In this document: positions 6,064 to 13,331 of the stretch, piece after piece
Numbering within the stretch: the stretch's first letter is position 1
How the letters are laid out: every line of letters starts with the position of its first letter
DNA from: Candidatus Bipolaricaulota bacterium
Lineage (GTDB): Bacteria > Bipolaricaulota > Bipolaricaulia > RBG-16-55-9
Length of the DNA: 27,711 nucleotides
Reading direction: 5' to 3'
Assembly: GCA_027021605.1 (NCBI GenBank)
Contig: JALUUA010000264.1
Span: forward strand, 1-27,711
The notes under the pieces: model-generated
Seen by the model: the letters and a program-made list of their open reading frames with translations, nothing else
What the model was told of the DNA's origin: nothing
Database searches by the model: none
Translations under genes and position numbers: made by a program

Positions 6064-7251
6064 ATGGCCCAGCTTTGGCGACGCTTTTTCATTGCTTGGT
6101 GCCCGGCCCTTTTGGTGCTGTTGTGGATGGCAGGGCGGTGGGTAGCCCCCGATGCTGTGACGTTCTCGTTGAACGTGGCGGGGGTTTCGGTGAGCGTGCC
6201 GGTCGTGACCCTGGGCATGCCCATGGTGGCGTTGCTCATCGGCCTTCTGTTCTTGTTTGGGAGGGCAAGAAGACAGAAAGCTCAACGGCGCGAGATGGTC
6301 AGCGCCTTTGCTCGTGTCTTCGCCTCTCTGGCAGTCACAGAAACTCGACTCTCCGTTCCCCTCCTCTTAACCGTGATCGCGTTGCTCGGGAGCCTAGGGG
6401 ATAGCTTGGAAAAGAACAACCTGGGGCTGCTCCTGGGCGTTGTCCTCTGGCTGGCGTTTACGGTCTGCATGGTCCTCCTCCTCGAGCCGCTGCCTTCACC
6501 GGAAGCGACACCCCAAGAGGGCCGTCCGCCGCAGACGAGGGGGCTGGTCCTCTTCTTAAGCCGCAAGCCTCCCAGCCCTGAGGGGCGGAGGAGATGGGAA
6601 ATCCTCAAGGAGCAGACGAAGAATTCCGCTTCATCATCTCTCCCGTGGGAGGAACTGAAGAAGCGATTGCCGGAGATCTTGCGTGCCCGGCGGGGAGAAG
6701 CACAGCAACAAGGGGCGAATCCGCCATCATCTCTGCCATCCTCGACGCCCTGGCTGGAAGCGCTCTCCGACACGCCTCTCGCTCCTCCCCTGTACGCCAT
6801 CGCCTATCACCGGCCGAAATTGGAGCACCTGTGGGTCGTGTCCACCACGCAGACCGAGGATACCCTCAACTTGCTTGGCGACATTCTCGGCTATGTGGAG
6901 AAGTCCTCTCCAGGGCGTGCATGGAAGAAGCTGAACGTTCATAAGATGGAACTGAAAGATCCGAGCAGCTTGCCTGCCATTCAGGAGGCGGTCAACGCCG
7001 CTTACCGGGAGGCGGAGCGGTGGGGGTTACCCGAAAGCGAGGTGACGACGGACATCACAGGGGGCTCGACGCTGATGGGCGTGGGCGGGGTGTTGACCTG
7101 TGTGCGCAGTCAACGGCGCGTCCAATACCTCAACCAAACGACTTATGAGCTGCAGGAAGTGCCGGTTGGGGTGGACAATGTCGCCGAAGCCATTCAGGAG
7201 CTCTTGGAGCAGCTTCCGCAGCTGATGCGCAAGGGGACGGAACGGGGTTAG
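6064..7251 (+). CDS. Membrane-anchored CARF protein (predicted cyclic-oligoadenylate effector)
   Basis: A 395-residue protein; the ATG follows GAGGAGG. There are about four membrane segments: residues 8-28 (FFIAWCPALLVLLWMAG), 47-68, 96-112 and 120-141. A Pro/Gln/Ser-rich linker (about 145-230) leads to a C-terminal CARF domain. Within it, PPLYAIAYHRPKLEHLWVVSTTQTEDTL is the first beta-alpha unit, and the ligand loop TTDITGGSTLMGVGG carries the D-x-TGG-x-x-M motif (Asp at about residue 330) seen in CARF sensors. No HEPN or PD-(D/E)xK motif is visible, so output probably occurs at the membrane, as with CARF-linked membrane effectors of the Cam1/Csx23 kind (pore or depolarisation); that mechanism is inferred. 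It is transcribed towards the array and away from the cas genes, with its own leader and a palindrome upstream. Confidence 0.8.
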   Translation: MAQLWRRFFIAWCPALLVLLWMAGRWVAPDAVTFSLNVAGVSVSVPVVTLGMPMVALLIGLLFLFGRARRQKAQRREMVSAFARVFASLAVTETRLSVPLLLTVIALLGSLGDSLEKNNLGLLLGVVLWLAFTVCMVLLLEPLPSPEATPQEGRPPQTRGLVLFLSRKPPSPEGRRRWEILKEQTKNSASSSLPWEELKKRLPEILRARRGEAQQQGANPPSSLPSSTPWLEALSDTPLAPPLYAIAYHRPKLEHLWVVSTTQTEDTLNLLGDILGYVEKSSPGRAWKKLNVHKMELKDPSSLPAIQEAVNAAYREAERWGLPESEVTTDITGGSTLMGVGGVLTCVRSQRRVQYLNQTTYELQEVPVGVDNVAEAIQELLEQLPQLMRKGTERG

Positions 7252-7471
7252 ATCCGCTTAGAGGGATGCGCCCCCTTACGGTTCATCCGGTCGTCTGCAA
7301 GAAGCCGTCAGCGGTTCATGCTTAGGGTAAGGGCAGGCCCTCCCAGGAGCCCATAAGCAGTTTGCCAAATCCTCTCTGGCGCGGCGAGCGGGGCACCCTT
7401 GTACGCGTACGCAGCTGCTTGAGGGTCCCCTTCTCTCCCTCATACGATTTCGATACCGCGTGGGCTGCGGC
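7252..7471. other. Gap between the CARF gene and the distal end of array 1
   Basis: 220 bases with no supported gene, no repeat of the array and no clear terminator. It is the trailer side of array 1. Confidence 0.4.
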
Positions 7472-8585
7472 CATTTCATCCCTGTTAGGGCCTCTCTTGG
7501 TGTCTCACGAAATGTCACACCCCTCCCAAGCGGGTGGTCAAAGCCTTCGCGTTTTCATCCCTATCAGGGCCTCTCTTGGTGTCTCACATGATCGATGACT
7601 CGGGAGCCCTCCAAAGGGCGTGTGTTTTCATCCCTATCAGGGCCTCTCTTGGTGTCTCACTGGGGATGGCGAAGAGGATTTATTAAAGTCCTCTTGCCAT
7701 CCAGTTTTCATCCCTATCAGGGCCTCTCTTGGTGTCTCACTTCATCCCCTGTCACCTCGACCCCGAGCATCAGGCCGTGTTTTCATCCCTATCAGGGCCT
7801 CTCTTGGTGTCTCACGCTATGCAACGAGCTGACAGGTATTTCGGTGTCATCTTTGCGTTTTCATCCCTATCAGGGCCTCTCTTGGTGTCTCACTCCCACT
7901 CTCACCTCCCAACCTACTCACCAGAGGGCAGTTTTCATCCCTATCAGGGCCTCTCTTGGTGTCTCACTCGTCTGGGGATGGGGATAAAGATCCTCGTCCT
8001 CCAGAATGTGTTTTCATCCCTATCAGGGCCTCTCTTGGTGTCTCACGAGAGTATATGTAGAGGAGGGAATAGAATACGTGTGGTTTAAAGTTTTCATCCC
8101 TATCAGGGCCTCTCTTGGTGTCTCACCAATACGGAGGAGAGTTCCTATCGTAAGACTAGTGAAGAAAGTTTTCATCCCTATCAGGGCCTCTCTTGGTGTC
8201 TCACCCAAAGCTGGACGGCGTGGCGATGGCACCCGCTAAAGCCCCTGGTTTTCATCCCTATCAGGGCCTCTCTTGGTGTCTCACACGACTGGTTGGGGTA
8301 CAAGATCGAGGGCAAGGCCGATCGTTTTCATCCCTATCAGGGCCTCTCTTGGTGTCTCACGCAAGAAAGAGCGTGTGGGAAAGGGGTGGAGCCGGAAGTT
8401 TTCATCCCTATCAGGGCCTCTCTTGGTGTCTCACCCATTTTGTTCGATAAGGTACAGGTACAAAAGAGTATGAAGAGTTTTCATCCCTATCAGGGCCTCT
8501 CTTGGTGTCTCACGATACACTATAAATGAGGACGGGAAGATTATTAAGGTTTTCATCCCTATCAGGGCCTCTCTTGGTGTCTCAC
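7472..8585 (-). CRISPR. CRISPR array 1: 15 repeats of 37 bp, 14 spacers
   Basis: Repeats start at 7472, 7551, 7624, 7704, 7779, 7857, 7931, 8010, 8090, 8168, 8248, 8324, 8398, 8477 and 8549. On the + strand each begins GTTTTCATCCCTATCAGGGC and ends TCTCTTGGTGTCTCAC. Spacers are 35-43 bp. The leftmost repeat is degenerate (altered first bases and CTGTTA for CTATCA), which marks the old end. The leader lies at the right end and is shared with array 2, so transcription is leftward and the RNA repeat ends GGGATGAAAAC, giving an 8-nt handle of the type Cas6 leaves. The inner repeats are identical. Confidence 0.98.
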
Positions 8586-8648
8586 AGCTCCCTCCGGGAG
8601 CCCTCTTATCTTGCGGCCTTTGGGGCCCGTTTGTCAACACCCCCGGCC
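8586..8648 (-). promoter_or_regulatory. Leader of array 1 (conserved with array 2)
   Basis: 63 bases immediately right of the last repeat are about 92% identical to 16856-16919 beside array 2, apart from one C-run indel. Read leftward it holds a perfect TTGACA -35 box (tgtcaa at 8632-8637 on the + strand); the -10 is unclear (AAGATA or GATAAG). Next to the repeat, GGCTCCC-gga-GGGAGCT forms a small hairpin. This would be the array promoter and the leader-anchoring site for spacer insertion. Confidence 0.8.
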
Positions 8649-8689
8649 CTCGCCCTTGGGGAGAAGGGGAAACAAGCGGATATCCCGCT

Positions 8690-8716
8690 GTGCATCGGCG
8701 CAAAACACCGATGCAC
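8690..8716. terminator. 9-bp perfect hairpin between cas2 and the array 1 leader
   Basis: GTGCATCGG and CCGATGCAC flank a 9-base loop, cgcaaaaca. It sits 210 bases past the cas2 stop and just upstream of the leader. It could terminate the RT-cas1-cas2 transcript (no T-run) or be a protein-binding palindrome. The CAAAACACC of the loop and right arm recurs in the array 2 leader region (about 16973). The rest of 8649-8925 shows no supported gene. Confidence 0.45.
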
Positions 8717-8925
8717 CCTTGAAAGGCACGGAAGGTCCCTAGGCAAGCGACTTTTCTGGCTCTTGAGGGAGCCGCGGGCGGTCTCGCCCCGGGGGTGTTG
8801 AGGCGTCGACGGGGAAAGAGCGGTTCAGGACGGCGTTTCGGCGGCATTCTTCACTTGCCAAGGAGCTGCTTCGTTCTTGGTTTTCGTTATAGTCCATCCC
8901 GAACGATCCCGTCAAGCCCGGGGCG

Positions 8926-9207
8926 CTAGACGATCAGGGTCCGGGCGGGCCGGGCCAACGAGCCGTTCAGGGCCTCCGCCCGGCCTTGGCACACCGGGCA
9001 CAGGAGGTAGTAATGGACCCGATCCTCGCGCTCGTCGAGGAGGCGGTCCAGCTGAGCTTGGAGCTTCTTAAGCTGCTGTGGAGTGACGGCGCACTCGAAG
9101 ACGGAGCGCTGGACGCGCTTCCCGTAGCCCTTGAGCTTCTTGTGGACCCGGGCCCGACGGCGGTCGTCCGCTATGTCGTAGGTGACCACGACGAACAGGC
9201 GGCGCAC
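8926..9207 (-). CDS. cas2: Cas2, CRISPR adaptation endonuclease-like subunit
   Basis: A 93-residue protein of usual length. RRLFVVVTYDIADDRRRARVHKKLKGYGKRVQRSVFEC is the canonical Cas2 ferredoxin-like core: the Asp in TYDI is the conserved metal ligand and QRSVFEC the second strand. It ends with a short strand-forming tail. The GTG start at 9207 has GGAGGTGAAGG upstream. It lies 49 bases after cas1. Cas2 dimers bridge two Cas1 dimers in the spacer-integration complex. Confidence 0.97.
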   Translation of the reverse strand: MRRLFVVVTYDIADDRRRARVHKKLKGYGKRVQRSVFECAVTPQQLKKLQAQLDRLLDEREDRVHYYLLCPVCQGRAEALNGSLARPARTLIV

Positions 9208-9256
9208 GGCCCTTCACCTCCAAGGAAGTCGGTTGTAGTGGTAGTTGGGTGGGCCC

Positions 9257-10264
9257 TCAGCCCTCCCTGAAGGGACGGTAATCCCGCTCTTGGCCTAGAA
9301 GCACTCGAACGAAGTGGCGCACCTGGTGCTCGATGCAGCTTTGGTAGCGGAGCCGCCGGTCGAGGCGGGGGTGGTACACCCGGCGGTCGAGCTTCCGGTC
9401 GAAGTGCTTGAGGAACCGCTCCAAGCCGGGGCGACGCAGCCGGACGCGCCCCTGCCCCTGTGGGCCCTCCCGGCGGAAGTCGTCGGGGGTGAGATCCCCG
9501 CGGTTGACCAGCGTGAGCACCAGCGAGTCCACGATGAGGGGGCGCCACTCCTCCATGAGGTCCGAGGCCAGGGCGGCGTGACCCCGCTTCGGCTGATGGT
9601 AGAACCCCCGATACGGATCGAGGCCCACCAGCTCGACGGCGGCGTGGACGGCGTTGTAGAGCAGGGTGTAGCCCAGGCTGAGGAGAACGTTGACGGGGTC
9701 CGTAGGGGGATGGGCGCGACGCCGATCGAAGCCCCAGTGGCTCGGTCCCCGGAGCAGGGAGCGGAAGCCCCGGAAGTAGGCGGCAGTGGCGGCCCCCTCG
9801 TAGCCGCGGATCTCCTCTAGGCTCTCGGCCTCGGCAAGCCGGGAGCGGAGGCGGCTCAGCCGACGCAGCGCCTCCTCCACGGCCGGAGGGCGATGGCGCT
9901 GGCGGCGGAGCAGGGCGCCCATGTGAGCGAGCTTGGCGGCGATGAAGGCCCGCCCCGCCCGGAGGCAGAACGCCTCGTCCCGGGCTCGGCGATACTGGGC
10001 CTCCCGCAGGCGGACGTGGGGCGAGCAGGGGGGCTGAATACGCCCCCGATAGGCCCCGCGGCGGGAGAGGTAGGCGACGTCCACCCCTTGGCGCAGCAGG
10101 GCCCGCAACGCGGCCCCCGTCAGGACCGCGTTGCCGAAGATCACCACCTGCTTGAGCTGATGCAGCGGGATTTCCTGCAGGATCGCCGAGCCCTTGCGGA
10201 CGACGATCCGCGAGTCGCTCTTTGCCAGGACCGCTCCCTGCTCGACGACGTACAGCGTGGTCAT
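9257..10264 (-). CDS. cas1: Cas1 integrase
   Basis: A 335-residue protein with the two-domain Cas1 layout. The N-terminal beta domain (MTTLYVVEQGAVLAKSD, then VVIFGNAVLTGAALRALLRQGVDVAYLS) is followed by a helical domain with the metal site: Glu in IRGYEGAATAAYF, His in GFYHQPKRGHAALASDL, and the acidic residues of DLMEEWRP. All look intact. Its ATG overlaps the RT stop (ATGA, 10261-10264), so translation is coupled to the reverse transcriptase. It inserts new spacers at leader ends. RT and Cas1 are separate here rather than fused as in many RT-Cas1 proteins. Confidence 0.97.
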   Translation of the reverse strand: MTTLYVVEQGAVLAKSDSRIVVRKGSAILQEIPLHQLKQVVIFGNAVLTGAALRALLRQGVDVAYLSRRGAYRGRIQPPCSPHVRLREAQYRRARDEAFCLRAGRAFIAAKLAHMGALLRRQRHRPPAVEEALRRLSRLRSRLAEAESLEEIRGYEGAATAAYFRGFRSLLRGPSHWGFDRRRAHPPTDPVNVLLSLGYTLLYNAVHAAVELVGLDPYRGFYHQPKRGHAALASDLMEEWRPLIVDSLVLTLVNRGDLTPDDFRREGPQGQGRVRLRRPGLERFLKHFDRKLDRRVYHPRLDRRLRYQSCIEHQVRHFVRVLLGQERDYRPFREG

Positions 10265-11343
10265 GAGAAGCCCTCCTTGTCGGCTCGCGTTTCCGCTTCC
10301 AGGCCGTCGATGCTCAATCCTTCCCCTTCCTCCCCAAAGGCGGGCTCCGGGGTGTCGTCGGCGGTGACGTCGTCGCCGTGGCCGTCGCCCGCTCCCTCTT
10401 CGGGTTCGAGGGCCTCTGCGTCCCGGTCCTGATCCCGATCCCGCTCGCTCCAGCGCTGGAGGAGCAGCGTCCGGCCGAGGAACTTGAACCCCTCGCGGGC
10501 GTGGACGATCTCCGTCTTCTCGGGGTGGAGGGCGAGCCCCAGCCGTTCGAGCAGCTTCCGCGCCTCACGAAGGGCCCGTTGGGCCTCCGCCCTCGAGGGG
10601 CAGAGCAGCAGGATGTCGTCGGCGTAGCGGACGGGACGCAGCCCATGCTGCAGGGCCTGCTTGTCGAAGGCGTCCAGGTAGACGTTGGCGAGCAGCGGCG
10701 AGAGGATCCCGCCCTGCAGGAGGCCGCGCCGCCGCGGGCGCGGACGTGGACGCAGGTACAGACGGCGGAGCCACCCACGGCCACGGGGGGTCTCCACGGT
10801 CAGGGTCTGGGCTTCGAGCCAGAGGCGGATCAGCCGCAGCAGCTCGCGATCCCGGATGCGGCGGCGGAGGAGGGCGTAGAGCCGGTCGATGTCCACGGAG
10901 TCGAAGAACTCCCGGATGTCGAGGTGGACGATCCAGGGTCGCCCCTCTCGGAGGCCCCGCTCGACGCACTCGAGGGCCATCTGCGCCGAGCGGCCCGGCC
11001 GATACCCGAAGCTGTGGTCCTCGAAGCTGGCCTCGAAGAGCGGCTCGATCACCTGAAGCACCGCGCGCTGGGCCACCCGGTCGCGCACGGTGAGGACGCC
11101 GATCGGCCGGGCGCGGCCGTCCTCCTTGGGGACGAGGAGGCGCTTTACGGGCTGGGGGTGGTAGCGCCGCTCCGCCAGCTCCCGCTGGAGGGCCTTGAGG
11201 TTGGTGAAGATCCGCCGCTGGAACTGGGAGAGCGTGACCCCGTCCACCCCGGCGGCCTCGCTCCCCCGGCGGACGTGGTGCCAGGCCTCGTCGAGGTTCT
11301 CGTCGGTGTAGACCGCGGCATATAATCGCTGAGCCTTGGCCAT
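10261..11343 (-). CDS. CRISPR-associated reverse transcriptase (group II intron-type)
   Basis: A 360-residue reverse transcriptase. Fingers/palm blocks are present: FEDHSFGYRPGRSAQMALE (RT2), IVHLDIREFFDSVD with the first catalytic Asp (RT3), GGILSPLLANVYLDAFD (RT4), VRYADDILLLC with YADD at about residues 240-243 (RT5), HPEKTEIV (RT6) and FKFLGRTL (RT7). There is no maturase/thumb X domain, no endonuclease and no intron RNA was recognised. Instead the last ~65 residues are an acidic, low-complexity tail (ERDRDQDRDAEALEPEEG). Coupling to cas1 through ATGA supports a role in acquiring spacers from RNA, as shown for RT-Cas1 systems. Function of the tail is unknown. Confidence 0.95.
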   Translation of the reverse strand: MAKAQRLYAAVYTDENLDEAWHHVRRGSEAAGVDGVTLSQFQRRIFTNLKALQRELAERRYHPQPVKRLLVPKEDGRARPIGVLTVRDRVAQRAVLQVIEPLFEASFEDHSFGYRPGRSAQMALECVERGLREGRPWIVHLDIREFFDSVDIDRLYALLRRRIRDRELLRLIRLWLEAQTLTVETPRGRGWLRRLYLRPRPRPRRRGLLQGGILSPLLANVYLDAFDKQALQHGLRPVRYADDILLLCPSRAEAQRALREARKLLERLGLALHPEKTEIVHAREGFKFLGRTLLLQRWSERDRDQDRDAEALEPEEGAGDGHGDDVTADDTPEPAFGEEGEGLSIDGLEAETRADKEGFS

Positions 11344-11390
11344 GCTGTGCTTCCCCCCTTGAGCGGAAGAGGGTAAGTGCCAGAAGGGCC

Positions 11391-12644
11391 TTAAAGGATC
11401 CCATACGCTTTGTGAAACTCAACGAGGTGGAGGCGTAGGGCTTGCAACCCGGCCTCGAAGACGTGCAGCGCGCCGTTGAGGGCGTGAAGGAGAACCGCCA
11501 GGAGCGTGGTTAAGATCATGCCGATGACCAGGCTGCTTCCGAGATCGGCCAGGGTCGTGTTGAGCAACGCGGTCAGCTGGGCTCCGGCGACTCCAAACCC
11601 CATGAGGCGAACGTAGGAGGACAGGTGCGTGACCAGGCCCAGGGCCTCGAGGAGGGCCAAGGCTCCGGAGCCGTAGCCCAAGAGGAGCAGGGCTACCCCG
11701 CCGAGCGCCGCTGCGGCCGCGAGCAAGGGGAGCCCGCCCCCCGAGTTGAGCCAGACTCCAAGAGGGCCCAGTGCGGCCAACAGGCAAAGGAGCCCGACCT
11801 TGGTGGCCAGCACACGGCGGGCCTTGGAGGCGGGCGTCGGCGCGCTCGCGTCGCTGTTGCGGCAGCCGCGAACGGCGGCGACCACCCCGAGGCAGAGCCC
11901 GATGACGGTGTGGGCGACGCCCAAACCGATCGAGAGGACCAACAATATTTGGGGATTCTCCAGCCGGTGGAGCGGCCAGGGGCCGGATAAGGGCAAAGGG
12001 AGGCCCAGCTGGCGGAGTCCTAGGCCGAAGACCTCGCCGAAGAGGATCCCGAACCCCACGCTGGCAAGCGCACCCTGCATCAAGATCCGTAGGAGGGCCT
12101 CGGCGATCGGGGACTCCGCCATGCGCTTCAAGCCTTGCGGCCCGCAGCGGAAACCCGAAAGTCCCCAGAGGGCCAGAGCCAAGAGGGCCAGCCCATAGCC
12201 CAAATCTCCCACGACGAAGCCGAAGAAGAGCGGATAAGTCAGGGATATCCACGGGGCCGGATCGACGGCTTCGAGCGTCGGCACCCCGAGCGCGTGGGTC
12301 AGGCGCCGATAGGGCTCCGACCAGCGCGCCCCCAGGTCCTTTACCTTTACATTTGCCTTCCAGCGGCAAGGGGTCTGTCGAGGGCCCTCCGGGCCCGGAT
12401 CCTCGGCCACGAGGATCCCCGGGAACCTCTCCGAGAGGGACTTCTGGAAGTCGGCGAACGCGCCCTTGGGGATCCGTCCGGTCACGATAAAGGTCGTCTC
12501 GGTCTCGGCGTCCAAGGCGGGTTGTCCCTGGGCGTTTCCGGATCCCCCGCTCGGCCGGAAGAAGCCCTGCTCCGCTAGGAATTGTAAGACCTTGTCCTTC
12601 TCCGCCTTGAGATAACGCACATATACGGGGAGCGTGTTGATCAC
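11391..12644 (-). CDS. Orphan V-type ATP synthase subunit I (a-subunit), shortened N-terminus
   Basis: A 417-residue membrane protein; the GTG start at 12644 has AAAGGAGGGGATC upstream. The first ~145 residues are a short soluble part (usual subunit I is about 600-700 residues with a ~300-residue soluble arm). From there the proton-channel domain is recognisable: YPLFFGFVVGDLGYGLALLAL, GVAHTVIGLCLG, then SSYVRLMGFGVAGAQLTALLN with the essential channel Arg, and HVFEAGLQALRLHLVEFHKAYG with the second conserved Arg. About seven to eight membrane helices are expected. No other ATPase subunit gene is in the window. It lies 47 bases before RT on the same strand, inside the CRISPR block. It may be a spare subunit, captured cargo, or a membrane-acting component of the system. 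Confidence 0.85.
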   Translation of the reverse strand: MINTLPVYVRYLKAEKDKVLQFLAEQGFFRPSGGSGNAQGQPALDAETETTFIVTGRIPKGAFADFQKSLSERFPGILVAEDPGPEGPRQTPCRWKANVKVKDLGARWSEPYRRLTHALGVPTLEAVDPAPWISLTYPLFFGFVVGDLGYGLALLALALWGLSGFRCGPQGLKRMAESPIAEALLRILMQGALASVGFGILFGEVFGLGLRQLGLPLPLSGPWPLHRLENPQILLVLSIGLGVAHTVIGLCLGVVAAVRGCRNSDASAPTPASKARRVLATKVGLLCLLAALGPLGVWLNSGGGLPLLAAAAALGGVALLLLGYGSGALALLEALGLVTHLSSYVRLMGFGVAGAQLTALLNTTLADLGSSLVIGMILTTLLAVLLHALNGALHVFEAGLQALRLHLVEFHKAYGIL

Positions 12645-12715
12645 AGTGATCCCCTCCTTTCTTTATGAGTCATATCCATATATGAGCTACTAAAGGATTG
12701 AATTTTAAGAGCTGT
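12645..12715 (-). promoter_or_regulatory. AT-rich upstream region of the V-ATPase I / RT / cas1 / cas2 unit
   Basis: An A/T-rich stretch with TTAAAATTCAAT and the near-palindrome CATATCCATATATG (+ strand 12671-12684), in sharp contrast to the GC-rich surroundings. It probably contains the promoter of the leftward unit, though no consensus -35/-10 pair was fixed. It could be a target of the alternative sigma factor encoded just upstream. Confidence 0.4.
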
Positions 12716-12741
12716 GAAATATGTCTCCTCGGCGAGGGAAG

Positions 12742-12758
12742 CGATAGCGGGGCTATCG
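12742..12758. terminator. 7-bp hairpin after the small HTH gene
   Basis: CGATAGC-ggg-GCTATCG lies 50 bases beyond the stop of the gene at 12808-13317. There is no T-run. It is a possible terminator separating the sigma unit from the V-ATPase I/RT unit. Confidence 0.4.
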
Positions 12759-12807
12759 GCGCTCTCGGATGTGCTCCCGGCGCTCCTTCTTCAGGCCGTA
12801 TTCCCGA

Positions 12808-13317
12808 TTAAGGCGAGCTTTTTGGATGTCGATTCATCGGCCTCGCAATCGGGTGGATCCGGTCCGTGTTCGCGGCGCTCCCGGTTGGGTTGACCTGGGC
12901 ATAGAGCCCCTGCCAGCTGATGCCTAGCTCCTTGCAGATCTCCCGGACGATCCGGCTGTCGTCAGCTCGTTTGCGGCCAGTGAACGCCCAGATCACGGCC
13001 AGGATGACGGGACCCGGCACCCTTCTCCCCTGTTGTTGGCCCTGTTGGCAGTACCGGAGGAAGTGCGCCAGGGCCCGGCGCTTCCGCACGGAGACGGTCG
13101 AGGGCGAGAGCCCCAGCCGGCGGCAAACGGAATCGCCGCCATTGGCGTAAAAGGGCAGGGGCTGAGGGTCAGGGTCGCCCCGTTCGACCCGTTCGATCAG
13201 GGATTGTAGGCGGATCTCCAAGACCTCCATCTCGGGCCGGGAGCCGTACCTGCCGATCTTCTGCACGATGCTCAGAGCGCGCCGCAAGTTCCTTAACCGG
13301 TTTTGCACGGTGCTCAT
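12808..13317 (-). CDS. Small HTH protein, candidate detached sigma region 4
   Basis: A 169-residue protein; the ATG at 13317 has GAGGAG 8 bases upstream and begins 14 bases after the sigma stop. Residues 1-45 are helical (VQNRLRNLRRALSIVQK). Residues 60-95 carry an HTH, CRRLGLSPSTVSVRKRRALAHFLRY, whose pattern resembles sigma region 4.2 (RLGV-S-x-x-x-V-x-x-I-x-x-RAL-x-x-L). A second HTH-like element, REICKELGISWQGLYAQV, lies at about 125-145. It is not identified as a known family. Its position directly after a sigma factor lacking region 4 suggests it may supply -35 recognition in trans. A plain regulator or anti-sigma role is possible. Confidence 0.55.
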   Translation of the reverse strand: MSTVQNRLRNLRRALSIVQKIGRYGSRPEMEVLEIRLQSLIERVERGDPDPQPLPFYANGGDSVCRRLGLSPSTVSVRKRRALAHFLRYCQQGQQQGRRVPGPVILAVIWAFTGRKRADDSRIVREICKELGISWQGLYAQVNPTGSAANTDRIHPIARPMNRHPKSSP

Positions 13318-13331
13318 AGGGAATCTCCTCT

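Noticed and set aside
7362..8529. Several rightward ORFs and one leftward ORF across CRISPR array 1
   Set aside because: They are translations of the repeat unit (HPYQGLSWCLT and similar) and its spacers; not genes.
10378..11325. 315-residue rightward ORF opposite the reverse transcriptase
   Set aside because: Antisense shadow; acidic low-complexity composition mirrors the RT codons.
9257..11390. Group II intron around the reverse transcriptase
   Set aside because: No maturase X domain, no GUGYG-like 5' end or domain V/VI hairpins recognised, and the RT stop overlaps cas1.
11419..12369. 316-residue leftward ORF within the V-ATPase subunit I gene
   Set aside because: Out-of-frame Arg/Pro/Gly-rich shadow of the membrane protein.
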